A stretch of 50,164 nucleotides of DNA from Gemmatimonadaceae bacterium. GTDB taxonomy: Bacteria; Gemmatimonadota; Gemmatimonadetes; Gemmatimonadales; Gemmatimonadaceae. The stretch spans positions 29,378-79,541 of the forward strand of contig JACDDT010000002.1 of NCBI GenBank assembly GCA_013816855.1. Reading direction: 5' to 3'. The stretch's first letter is position 1; the number at the start of each line of letters is the position of its first letter. The position numbers and the translations under genes were made by a program. Below are positions 7,345 through 14,886 of the stretch, piece after piece. Below the pieces are notes generated by a model, which did no database searches, was not told where the DNA came from, and saw nothing but the letters and a program-made list of their open reading frames with translations.

Positions 7345-8451
7345 ATGACAACCGCCGCCAGGCCCGATGCTTCGGTAGATGAAGACGCAGCAGTGATCGA
7401 CGAGCCGTCGGCCAAGAAAAAATTCATTCTGCCGATCGTCGGCATCATCCTCCTCGCCGCACTTTTTTGGGCGTTCAATCACTGGACCTATTCGCGCAGC
7501 CACCAAAGCACCGACAACGCGCAGGTGGACGGACATATCGTTCCGGTCATCGCGAAAGTCGGCGGCTACGTGAAGTCGGTTAACGCGGTCGAAAATGAGC
7601 CGGTGAAGCTGGGAGATCTGCTCGTGCAGATCGACGACGCGGATTATCGCCTGCGGCTAGCCCAGGCAAGCGCGGACTTTCTCGGTGCCGAAGCAGTTTC
7701 GGGCGGGGGCGGAGGCACAGGACAGGCGGAGGCACAGGTGCTCACTGCTGCCGGCCAGCGCTCTGCGCTCGAGGCGCAGGTCGGGGCCGCCCGCGCGAAT
7801 GCACGCAAGGCGGGGGCTGACCTCGCACGTGCGAGGGAGCTCGCAGCGAAACAGATCATCTCGCGGCAGCAGCTCGACGCCGCGCAGGCGGCCGCGTCAT
7901 CCGCGAATGCGAATTTGATCGCCGCCGAGCGGCAAGCTTCCGCGGCAACGGCGGGGGTCTCCGTTGCGCAGGCCGGAGTGAGAATGGCGAGTGCCCGCTC
8001 GCTGGGCGCGAAGGCGATGCGTGATAACGCCCAGCTCCAGCTCCAATACACGCGGATCACGGCGCCCGCCTCGGGCATCGTTGCGAAAAAGCAGGTGGAG
8101 ATCGGGCAGCTCGTCGCGGCGGGACAGCCAGTCCTCAACATCGTCGCGGACACCGGCGTCTGGGTGACTGCCAATTTCAAAGAGACTCAGCTCGCCAAGA
8201 TCCGTCCGGGCCAGCACACTGATTTCGATGTGGACGCCTACGGCTGCACCGGCAGCGGAGTGGTGGAGAGCGTGAGCGGTGCGACGGGAGCGAAGTTCGC
8301 GCTTTTGCCCCCTGACAACGCCACCGGCAACTTCACCAAGGTCGTGCAACGCGTGCCGGTTCGCATCAAGGTGGTGCGCGCGTGCAGCGCCGACCGCCCG
8401 TTACGGCCCGGCCTGTCTGTCAGTGTCCACATCGACACCCGGGGAAAATGA
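7345..8451 (+). CDS. HlyD/EmrA-type membrane fusion (periplasmic adaptor) protein
   Basis: 368 residues, preceded by AAAGGAAAG as a fair Shine-Dalgarno. A charged cytoplasmic N-terminus of about 27 residues is followed by one transmembrane span (FILPIVGIILLAALFWAF). Then comes a biotinyl-lipoyl-like half (QVDGHIVPVIAKVGGYVKSV), a long Ala-rich alpha-hairpin (about 110-215), the second lipoyl half (TRITAPASGIVAKKQVEIGQ) and a beta-barrel with WVTANFKETQLAKIRPGQ, a signature of the EmrA subgroup. EmrA proteins normally partner a DHA2-family MFS pump (EmrB), but none is encoded in the window. The gene after it is a sigma factor, 15 nt downstream. Confidence 0.93.
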   Translation: MTTAARPDASVDEDAAVIDEPSAKKKFILPIVGIILLAALFWAFNHWTYSRSHQSTDNAQVDGHIVPVIAKVGGYVKSVNAVENEPVKLGDLLVQIDDADYRLRLAQASADFLGAEAVSGGGGGTGQAEAQVLTAAGQRSALEAQVGAARANARKAGADLARARELAAKQIISRQQLDAAQAAASSANANLIAAERQASAATAGVSVAQAGVRMASARSLGAKAMRDNAQLQLQYTRITAPASGIVAKKQVEIGQLVAAGQPVLNIVADTGVWVTANFKETQLAKIRPGQHTDFDVDAYGCTGSGVVESVSGATGAKFALLPPDNATGNFTKVVQRVPVRIKVVRACSADRPLRPGLSVSVHIDTRGK

Positions 8452-8466
8452 AGGCGGCTCACTAGC

Positions 8467-9075
8467 GTGTCCGCTACAGCCAAGCCGGCGTCGGCGTTGG
8501 CAACTCCAGGCCTCGATTCTCAACGAACCGAGGCTTCTGCACGTATGCGAAACGAGGAGCAGGAGCTCGTCGCGCGGGCAAAAGCCGGCGACAGCGACGG
8601 CTTTGCGGGTTTGGTGAAGCTTCACCAGCGTCGTGCGTATCTCGTGGCGCGCGCGGTGGTGCTGACTCACGAAGACGCCGAAGATGCGGTGCAGGACGGC
8701 TTCATGCGCGCGTACCAGGCGTTGGACAGATTCGATGCGACGCAAAGCTTCGGCGCGTGGGTGAATAGAATCGTTGCCAATGCGGCACTTGATCTGTCAC
8801 GACGAAGAAAAGTGCGGGCAGCGGACGAGCTTTCCGACACGTACGCTTCGGCGTTTCGCGACCCCGCGGAAGACCGCGAGCTGCTTGAACGTTTGCAAGG
8901 CGCGCTGGCAACACTTCCGGAGCGTGCGCGGGCAGTGCTGGTGCTCCACGATATCGAAGGGTTCACGCACGCCGAGATAGGCGAGCTGTTGGGAATACCG
9001 GGGGGGACGGCGCGGTCCGATCTCCACCACGCTAGACGCAAATTGAAAATGCTGCTCGCGAACTTGAGGGCATGA
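8467..9075 (+). CDS. ECF-type RNA polymerase sigma factor
   Basis: 202 residues with sigma region 2 (HQRRAYLVARAVVLTHEDAEDAVQDGFMRAYQ, core binding and -10 recognition) and region 4 (LPERARAVLVLHDIEGFTHAEIGELLGIPGGTA, a HTH for -35 recognition). Regions 1.1 and 3 are absent, as expected for extracytoplasmic-function sigmas. The GTG at 8467 is given as start. An ATG at 8545 (residue 27) is a serious alternative, because family members usually begin just before the EEQELVARAKAGD segment and a GAGG lies upstream of it. The stop overlaps the next reading frame (ATGA), which encodes a membrane protein in the usual anti-sigma position. Confidence 0.93.
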   Translation: MSATAKPASALATPGLDSQRTEASARMRNEEQELVARAKAGDSDGFAGLVKLHQRRAYLVARAVVLTHEDAEDAVQDGFMRAYQALDRFDATQSFGAWVNRIVANAALDLSRRRKVRAADELSDTYASAFRDPAEDRELLERLQGALATLPERARAVLVLHDIEGFTHAEIGELLGIPGGTARSDLHHARRKLKMLLANLRA

Positions 9076-9086
9076 GGAGACTGGAA

Positions 9087-9479
9087 ATGGACATTCACTC
9101 GAACGACAGACTGGACGAAAACGTCATCGGCGCGATGCAGAGCATTTACGCGTCGCCGGAGGATGCCGGCTATTGGGATTCACTCCACGCGGGCATCATG
9201 GCGCACATCGGATCCGGCGCACTGCCGCTGCGCAATGCCGCTTGGTATTCCGTTCTCGCCCACTGGGCGGCTCCGGGACTGGCCGCTGCCGCTCTCATGC
9301 TTGCGGCCGCAGGAGCGCTCTGGTCGCGCGTGGACCGGGCGGAACAGCGAAACACGTACGAAGGTTTCACGCAGCCAATGGTAGCGGAAGCGATGCCGGG
9401 CGCGACGGAGCTGCTCGATCTCCCGCGCGATGGCAGCACGCAGCGTGAAGCGACGCTTTCCTACGTGCTCTCCCACTGA
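9087..9479 (+). CDS. Single-span membrane protein in anti-sigma position, putative
   Basis: The start at 9087 is chosen because AGGAG at 9075-9079 lies seven bases upstream. An ATG at 9072 overlapping the sigma stop adds five residues and is possible. The product (130 aa) has an acidic cytoplasmic N-terminal part (about 1-50), one membrane span (WAAPGLAAAALMLAAAGALW) and a periplasmic tail of about 50 residues. That topology, and its place directly after an ECF sigma gene, match anti-sigma factors. I do not see a clear zinc-containing HxxxCxxC anti-sigma motif, so the role rests on position and topology. Confidence 0.65.
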   Translation: MDIHSNDRLDENVIGAMQSIYASPEDAGYWDSLHAGIMAHIGSGALPLRNAAWYSVLAHWAAPGLAAAALMLAAAGALWSRVDRAEQRNTYEGFTQPMVAEAMPGATELLDLPRDGSTQREATLSYVLSH

Positions 9480-9490
9480 GATAAGTGACA

Positions 9491-9922
9491 ATGCAGAACT
9501 CAAAAGGCTATGCGATGATGTTTCTCCTCGGCGCTTTCGTCGCAGGGGGAGCGCTTGGTTTCACCGCCGACAGAATGGTGCAGAACTCAGCGCGCGACTG
9601 TCACGGGCACGAGAACTTCCGGGCTCGAATCGAGAAGGAGCTGCGCCTCAACACGACCCAGAAAACAGCCATCGACTCGCTCATGACGGAGCGTCACCGG
9701 CAGATTGTCGCGCTCTTCAAACCGGTGAAGCCGCAACTGGATTCGATCAATGCCGCGGCGCGTGTGGTAAGCGAAAGCACGCACGAGCAGATCAAGCGCC
9801 TGCTCGACCCGTCGCAGCGTGTCGCATTCGACAAGATGCGCGATGCCGCCCGGAAGGACATGGACCGTAACCGGCAAAGGTGGAGCAGTCCCGGCGCTAC
9901 GAGCAAGCCCGATTCCAGGTAA
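9491..9922 (+). CDS. Periplasmic CpxP/ZraP-like (Spy, heavy-metal sensor) protein
   Basis: About 143 residues with an N-terminal membrane anchor or signal (YAMMFLLGAFVAGGALGF) and a helical periplasmic domain containing LRLNTTQKTAIDSLMTERHRQI and the LDPSQRVAFDKMR segment, equivalent to the paired LTxxQ...L(T/D)xxQ repeats of Spy/CpxP/ZraP/CnrX proteins. These bind misfolded proteins or metals in the periplasm and tune envelope stress signalling. A Cys-His-x-His near residue 38 (DCHGHE) could bind metal. It is the last gene of the tetR-tolC-hlyD-sigma run and ends at a strong terminator. An ATG at 9491 is favoured over GTG at 9485, and the difference is trivial. Confidence 0.75.
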   Translation: MQNSKGYAMMFLLGAFVAGGALGFTADRMVQNSARDCHGHENFRARIEKELRLNTTQKTAIDSLMTERHRQIVALFKPVKPQLDSINAAARVVSESTHEQIKRLLDPSQRVAFDKMRDAARKDMDRNRQRWSSPGATSKPDSR

Positions 9923-9926
9923 GACA

Positions 9927-9962
9927 AAAAAAGAGCCGGCGTAAAAACGCCGGCTCTTTTTT
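9927..9962. terminator. Bidirectional intrinsic terminator
   Basis: A 15-bp stem (9927-9941 with 9948-9962) has a GC core GAGCCGGCG, a loop of six bases, A-run on the left and T-run on the right, so it can terminate from either side. It separates the sigma/CpxP-like operon (+) from csbD (-), which are convergent. Confidence 0.93.
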
Positions 9963-9977
9963 CAGTGTGGTCGCAGT

Positions 9978-10178
9978 CTAGTGATTGTCCGGATCGGCGT
10001 TCTTCTCGCCCTTCCCGAAGTTCTTCTGGACTTTTCCCTCGAGCTGTTCGGCGCGGCCCTTCAGATGCTCGCTGGTGTTGTCGGTCGCGTCACCGACGTC
10101 TCCGCGAACCTTTCCCTTCATTTCCTTAGCGGCGCCCTTCACTTCATTCTTGATGCCCTTGCTGTTGAGATCTTCCAT
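9978..10178 (-). CDS. CsbD family stress-response protein
   Basis: 66 residues, highly charged, without hydrophobic segments: KGIKNEVKGAAKEMKGKVRG, then HLKGRAEQLEGKVQKNFGKG. This is the CsbD repeat pattern of small soluble proteins induced by general stress. An excellent AGGAGG (10183-10188) four bases before the ATG fixes the start at 10178 and excludes the 116-residue extended frame. The molecular role of CsbD is not well established. Transcription shares the terminator at 9927-9962. Confidence 0.88.
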   Translation of the reverse strand: MEDLNSKGIKNEVKGAAKEMKGKVRGDVGDATDNTSEHLKGRAEQLEGKVQKNFGKGEKNADPDNH

Positions 10179-10344
10179 ATAGCCTCCTGAGCAATGTTTG
10201 CGTGCCGTTCTGTACATCGTCATAATTGCAATGGACGTGCCCCGGTTAACCCTCTTGGGAATGCCGTAAAACAAGAGTCTTGCCATGGGGATGACATTCG
10301 GAAAGATTCCGACTTCCAGCACACTCACTCTCTAGGTCGCCCCA

Positions 10345-12243
10345 ATCAGCACTACCGCACACCCATCCCCGGCCGGGCGCCGTCTCGCACAACTCACGCT
10401 GCTCGCAACCGGTGTCGTATACGGAGACATCGGGACCAGCCCGCTGTACGCGTTTCGCGAGTGTTTCAAGCCTGAATACGGACTGGCTCCCGATCCCGCG
10501 AACATTTACGGGGTGCTTTCGCTGATCGTTTGGTCGCTGATCATCGTCGTCAGCGTCAAGTACATAGTCTTCATTATGCGCGCGGACAACGAAGGCGAAG
10601 GCGGCATTCTTGCCCTCCTCGCCTTGATTCGCCAGCAGCACCGCCGCGATGTAGACACGAAGCGAAAGAAAATCATCACTTGGCTCGGCCTCATCGGCGC
10701 CGCACTTCTGTACGGGGATGGGATAATCACGCCCGCCATTTCCGTGCTTGGAGCGACGGAAGGTCTCGAAGTGGTGTCTCCGACATTCAAGCGTCTCGTC
10801 GTCCCGATCACCATCGGCGTTCTCGCCGCTCTCTTCTTCTTCCAGCGCCGCGGGACCGACAAGGTGGGGAAGATCTTTGGCCCGGTCATGGTTATTTGGT
10901 TCATCGTGATCGGTGCGCTCGGCTTTCGAGAAATCATGTTCGCGCCGGAGATTCTCCAGGCGATCAATCCCGCATTCGGTTTTCGCTTCTTTCTCACCCA
11001 CGGCGTTCACGCGTTCGTCCTCCTCGGCGCGGTGGTGCTCGTCGTCACCGGTGCGGAAGCGCTGTACGCGGACATGGGACATTTCGGAAAACGGCCCATC
11101 CGGCTGGCGTGGTTCGTTTTCGTGCTCCCCGCCCTCCTTCTCAATTACTTCGGCCAGGGTGCACTAGTCCTCCGCGAGCCGGCGAGCTCGGCAAATCCGT
11201 TTTACCTGCTTGCGCCTCGCCTGATGCTGTATCCAATGATCGCGCTGGCGACGGCGGCCGCCATCATCGCGTCGCAAGCTTTGATCTCCGGAGCTTTCTC
11301 GCTCTCGCAACAATCGGTGCAGCTCGGGTTCAGCCCGCGGGTGAACATCATTCACACCTCCGCGCACGAAGCTGGACAGATTTACGTGCCGGAGGTGAAT
11401 CGGGCTCTTGCCATCGGCACGATCCTCGTGGTGCTCATGTTCAAATCGTCCAGCGCACTCGGCGCCGCTTACGGAATCGCCGTCACCGGTACGATGGCGA
11501 TCACGACGATCCTCTTCTATGTGCTGGCGCGGAGCCGGTGGAACTGGAGCATTTTGAAAGCGGGATCGCTCGCAGCGGTCTTCCTCATCATTGACCTCGC
11601 ATTTTTCTTCGCGAACGCCTTGAAGGTGATGGAGGGAGGCTGGGTGCCACTCGTCGTCGCGCTGGGTCTTTTCATCCTCATGACGACCTGGCAGCGGGGA
11701 AAAGCGATCGTTACCGCACGCCTTAAAGAAGGATCGCTTCCGCTTGAGATGTTTTTGTCGAGCGTCGCCGAGCACAAGCCGGTGCGCGTTCCCGGGACGG
11801 CGGTGTTCATGACGTCAGACCCGACGGGCGCGCCGCTCGTTCTCCTGCATCACGTGAAGCACAATAAGGTGCTTCACGAAAATGTCGTCATCCTCTCGAT
11901 AAAGACGGAGCAGGTTCCGACGGTGCCCGAATCGGAGCGCCTTGACGTACAGTGCCTGCCGGAGCGTTTTGGTCGAATCAAGGCCCGCTACGGATTTATG
12001 GAAACGCCCAATGTGCCCGAGCTTCTCGCAGCGACCGCAAGCCACGGCATCATCGCGAAGCCCGGGGACACGACTTATTACCTGGGCCGCGAGCGCCTCA
12101 TCTTCGACCCGAAACAGCGCGGCCTCGCGAATTGGCGAAAGCACCTATTCATTTTTATGTCGCGAAACTCACGCTCGGCGACCGAGTTCTATCAAATACC
12201 GCCGAACCGCGTCGTCGAATTAGGCGCCCAGTTCGAGTTCTGA
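10345..12243 (+). CDS. kup: KUP family potassium uptake transporter, non-canonical start codon
   Basis: About 632 residues, the size of E. coli Kup (622). The family signature VVYGDIGTSPLYAF occurs near residue 26 and is followed by roughly 12 membrane spans and a C-terminal cytosolic domain. Conserved segments include YGDGIITPAISVLGA, GAEALYADMGHFG, QGALV and ALISGAFSLSQQSVQLG. The transporter is a K+/H+ symporter of the inner membrane. The oddity is the start: between the TAG at 10333-10335 and the signature there is no ATG, GTG or TTG. The best candidate is ATC at 10345 (giving STTAHPSPAGRRLAQL) with TAGG about 8 bases upstream; GTC at 10336 is next. The first ordinary start, GTG 10513, would delete the signature and is wrong for this family. 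Confidence 0.88.
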   Translation: MSTTAHPSPAGRRLAQLTLLATGVVYGDIGTSPLYAFRECFKPEYGLAPDPANIYGVLSLIVWSLIIVVSVKYIVFIMRADNEGEGGILALLALIRQQHRRDVDTKRKKIITWLGLIGAALLYGDGIITPAISVLGATEGLEVVSPTFKRLVVPITIGVLAALFFFQRRGTDKVGKIFGPVMVIWFIVIGALGFREIMFAPEILQAINPAFGFRFFLTHGVHAFVLLGAVVLVVTGAEALYADMGHFGKRPIRLAWFVFVLPALLLNYFGQGALVLREPASSANPFYLLAPRLMLYPMIALATAAAIIASQALISGAFSLSQQSVQLGFSPRVNIIHTSAHEAGQIYVPEVNRALAIGTILVVLMFKSSSALGAAYGIAVTGTMAITTILFYVLARSRWNWSILKAGSLAAVFLIIDLAFFFANALKVMEGGWVPLVVALGLFILMTTWQRGKAIVTARLKEGSLPLEMFLSSVAEHKPVRVPGTAVFMTSDPTGAPLVLLHHVKHNKVLHENVVILSIKTEQVPTVPESERLDVQCLPERFGRIKARYGFMETPNVPELLAATASHGIIAKPGDTTYYLGRERLIFDPKQRGLANWRKHLFIFMSRNSRSATEFYQIPPNRVVELGAQFEF

Positions 12244-12315
12244 ATCTGGGCGGGCTCTTCTCCGATTTTCGCGTAGTGCTCGGAGATCATTTGCGCCGCA
12301 CCTTCGCGAGTGACT

Positions 12316-12717
12316 TTATCGATCGTTTTTTCCTCCGCGAAGCCGCTCAGTATCCCGCCTCTGCTTTTTCGTGGGACGCCCGCTCTCATATGCAAATTGC
12401 GGTGCGGCGACTTTCATGCGGAACTGAAGCTCCTCGCGGGTTTTCTTGCTCTCCGCCGTTTCCTGGAAGAGAGTGGCGGCGACCGACGCGGGGCCGCGCC
12501 GCTCCGACAATCCAAGAACGGTGACGATGTGCTCGTAAGCGCCGAGCCGCATCCGGATGGTATCGCCAATCTGGATGAGCTTCGATCTTTTCACGCGGGC
12601 ACCGCCGACTTCCACCTTTCCGCCTTCGATCGCGTCAGCGGCTAGCGCGCGCGTCTTATAAAAGCGAGCGGCCCAAAGCCATTTGTCGAGGCGAACTTTG
12701 GGCCGCTCTTCATTCAT
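12316..12717 (-). CDS. S4-domain RNA-binding protein, Hsp15-like
   Basis: 133 residues beginning with an S4 RNA-binding fold (VRLDKWLWAARFYKTRALAA, then GGKVEVGGARVKRSKLIQIGD), followed by a basic C-terminal extension (TKKQRRDTERLRGGKNDR). Hsp15 (HslR) binds 50S subunits carrying stalled nascent chains and helps recycle them. The domain order and size match Hsp15 (133 aa in E. coli). It is convergent with kup, 72 nt away. Its own start is the ATG at 12717 and it is transcribed in the same direction as the PDZ gene upstream. Confidence 0.9.
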   Translation of the reverse strand: MNEERPKVRLDKWLWAARFYKTRALAADAIEGGKVEVGGARVKRSKLIQIGDTIRMRLGAYEHIVTVLGLSERRGPASVAATLFQETAESKKTREELQFRMKVAAPQFAYESGRPTKKQRRDTERLRGGKNDR

Positions 12718-12756
12718 CTTCTTAAAATGCCGCGCTGATGCGGCGGCCGCAAAGCA

Positions 12757-13542
12757 TCAGATCCTGATAAGCATCGACCTGCGGAGCGGTGCGGGCGGCG
12801 TTGGCGGCGTGGGCGGCGTGGGCGCGCGCATGCGCACCAGCGGCATCTTCATCGGTGCGCCTTCCGGTGTCCGCATGTGCATCGTTCCTTCGCCATGCGC
12901 CATCCCCTGCTCGATCATCATCCGCAGATGCTCGGGATCGATTCCCATCGCGCCGGGCGAGAAGTGCATCCCCGGACCGTCGAACTGTATCATACCCGGC
13001 CCTCCGAGCTGAATGCGGAACATGTTGCTGTGGGGGAAATCGCCGGCACGGCCGACGGTGACCGGTACGTCACGAAGTCTTCCGCCGGAGTAGACACGAA
13101 CGGTTACGCGCGACCCCGGTGTGAGCTTCCGCACTTCACGGTTGAGCCGGTGAGCGGCAAGTCCATTGGTGTACGGATCATCGACATCGGCGGCACTTGA
13201 GCGCAGATCGACTCCATTGATGGACGCGATGCGATCGCCCTCCACAATGCCGGCGTTTTCCGCGGGCCCCTTCGCGATGACGCTTTCGACAAAAACGCCG
13301 AGTGTGTCGCGCTTCGTACCCGTTGGCCGGAGCTCCAGCCCGAGAACTGGCCGTTTCGCCATTGCCGAATCCGTAGCCATTCTCTCGTGCATCATGGTCC
13401 CGCCGCCGCCGTGCGTCACCCGGCATTCGATGCGACCGTCGGTATTCACACACCCGGAATCGCTCTTCGAAGTTGCAGCTTGTGCGTTCGCGGCCGATGC
13501 AATGAACATCGCGGCCGCGCCGAAAATCGTACTTGCTCTCAT
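12757..13542 (-). CDS. Secreted PDZ-domain protein with Met/His/Pro-rich tail
   Basis: 261 residues with an N-terminal signal peptide (STIFGAAAMFIASAANAQA). A GGAG five bases before the ATG at 13542 supports the start; the open frame further upstream is antisense to the VIT gene and is not coding. A PDZ domain lies at about 75-165 (GVFVESVIAKGPAENAGIVEG, DRIASINGVDL, GSRVTVRVYSGGRLRDVPVTV), of the type in HtrA and retropepsin-like proteins, but no protease domain is present. The last 90 residues are unusual: rich in Met, His and Gly (EHLRMMIEQGMAHGEGTMHM) and ending in a PTPPTPPTPPAP repeat. A Met-rich tail can bind copper(I) or other soft metals, which is inference. It is divergent from the ferritin-like iron transporter gene. 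Confidence 0.85.
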   Translation of the reverse strand: MRASTIFGAAAMFIASAANAQAATSKSDSGCVNTDGRIECRVTHGGGGTMMHERMATDSAMAKRPVLGLELRPTGTKRDTLGVFVESVIAKGPAENAGIVEGDRIASINGVDLRSSAADVDDPYTNGLAAHRLNREVRKLTPGSRVTVRVYSGGRLRDVPVTVGRAGDFPHSNMFRIQLGGPGMIQFDGPGMHFSPGAMGIDPEHLRMMIEQGMAHGEGTMHMRTPEGAPMKMPLVRMRAPTPPTPPTPPAPLRRSMLIRI

Positions 13543-13634
13543 ATCATCTCCGTAAATGGTTCTGTCGGATATGACAAGAATGCTGCACCGAGGGTTGCCG
13601 TGCGAACTTGTCCCTTTCCGGCGATATTCCAGGT

Positions 13635-14804
13635 ATGGCCGCGACACTCTCTCCTCCCGCGCCCGCCCCTGCTGGAACCCCTGAGGGGCGGGCCCCGGAT
13701 CTCGACTCTTTCCTCCACCATTGGCAGGACGAGGCGGACGCTGCGTACCTCTACCGGCTTCTCGCGGCGGCCGAGCACGACGCGAAGAAAAGGGACATCT
13801 ACGCGCGGCTCGCCGAGGTGGAAGACCGGCACGTCGTAATCTGGGCCGATCTCCTCCGGAAGAACGGGCGCACGGTTCCGGTATTCCGGCCCAGCGGACG
13901 CACCCGTCTCCTCGCGATCCTGGGAAAGATTTTCGGTCCGGGTTTTTTGCTGCCGATGCTGCTCGAAGAGGAGGGACGCGAAGTAAAGGCCTACCTCGAG
14001 ATGTACCGCGGAACTCCGCGCGGCGCCGCGGGCGGGGACGAAGCCCTGCTCCTTGCGCGGGAATCCGCCGACCATGCGACGACGCTCGGCGAGATTGCGG
14101 GAAAGGTAGGAGAGCCGTGGCACAAGACCGCATCGGGTGGTTACCTCCGGAACGTCGTGTACGGCTTCAATGACGGCCTCACCGCGAATTTCGGGTTGGT
14201 CGCAGGCGTGATCGGCGCCGCCGCCGCGAATCAGCAGCAGGCAATTGTAGTTGCCGGCGTCGCCGGCCTCATCGCGGACGCGTTGAGCATGGGCTCGAGC
14301 GGATATCTCGCCGCCAAGAGTGAGCGTGAGGTTTACGAGTACGAAATCGCGATGGAGAAAGACGAGGTCGATCTCATGCCCGAGGTGGAGCGTGACGAGC
14401 TCGCGATCATTTACGAAGCCAAGGGTTTGCCCCGCGAGGCCGCGTATCAGCTCGCGTCGGAGATAATGAAGGATCCGGCGCTGATGCTTCGCGAGCAGGT
14501 GCAGGAGGAGCTGAAAATCAGCGAGTTCAGCATGTCGCCATTCCGCGAGGCCTGGATCACCGGACTCGCCACGGCATTCGGCGCTGTCATCCCCGTCTTT
14601 CCGTTTTTCATGTGGACGGGAACGACTGCGATCGCGATTTCATTCGTGGTATCGATGTTCTCGCATTTCCTCGTCGGCGCGGCACGATCCGTCTTCACCG
14701 GACGCAGCATCTTCCGTTCCGGCTTCGACATGTTCGTCGTCGGTATGGGCGTGGCCATCGTCGGGTACTTCGTGGGAACGTTCATCGGCGGCCGCATCTC
14801 ATAG
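13635..14804 (+). CDS. Ferritin-like domain fused to VIT1/CCC1 iron-manganese transporter (MbfA / Er-VIT type)
   Basis: 389 residues. The N-terminal 150 residues form a ferritin/rubrerythrin-like four-helix di-iron domain: EADAAYLYRLLAAAEHD, then EVEDRHVVIWADLL with an ExxH metal motif, then EEEGREVKAYLEMY and a late ADHATTLGE. The C-terminal half is a VIT1/CCC1 membrane domain with the family-specific VYGFNDGLTANFGLVAGVIG, then ADALSMGSSGYLAAKSERE, and three further hydrophobic helices. MbfA proteins of this architecture export iron from the cytosol and resist iron and peroxide stress in alphaproteobacteria. Start at 13635 follows AGG and precedes a Pro/Ala-rich leader of about 25 residues; a TTG at 13608 is an alternative. 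Confidence 0.92.
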   Translation: MAATLSPPAPAPAGTPEGRAPDLDSFLHHWQDEADAAYLYRLLAAAEHDAKKRDIYARLAEVEDRHVVIWADLLRKNGRTVPVFRPSGRTRLLAILGKIFGPGFLLPMLLEEEGREVKAYLEMYRGTPRGAAGGDEALLLARESADHATTLGEIAGKVGEPWHKTASGGYLRNVVYGFNDGLTANFGLVAGVIGAAAANQQQAIVVAGVAGLIADALSMGSSGYLAAKSEREVYEYEIAMEKDEVDLMPEVERDELAIIYEAKGLPREAAYQLASEIMKDPALMLREQVQEELKISEFSMSPFREAWITGLATAFGAVIPVFPFFMWTGTTAIAISFVVSMFSHFLVGAARSVFTGRSIFRSGFDMFVVGMGVAIVGYFVGTFIGGRIS

Positions 14805-14886
14805 ACGATCAGCAGGCTGAAAGCGTAGTATAGGCATTGGACAAATGCGGGAACCTCCTTCGAACCAAACAACCCGGGACACGAAA

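Noticed and set aside
10246-11082. 278-aa frame on the minus strand over kup and its upstream region
   Set aside because: Acidic, repetitive composition typical of antisense reading and overlap with the kup signature.
12192-12395. 67-aa minus-strand frame in the kup/S4 spacer (contains ISEHYAKIGEEPAQIQNS)
   Set aside because: Composition looks protein-like, but it overlaps the ends of both kup and the S4 gene and has no clear ribosome binding site. Might be a remnant; left uncalled.
13543-14133. N-terminal extension of the PDZ protein into the VIT gene
   Set aside because: Antisense to the ferritin-like domain; the signal peptide and Shine-Dalgarno at 13542 define the real start.
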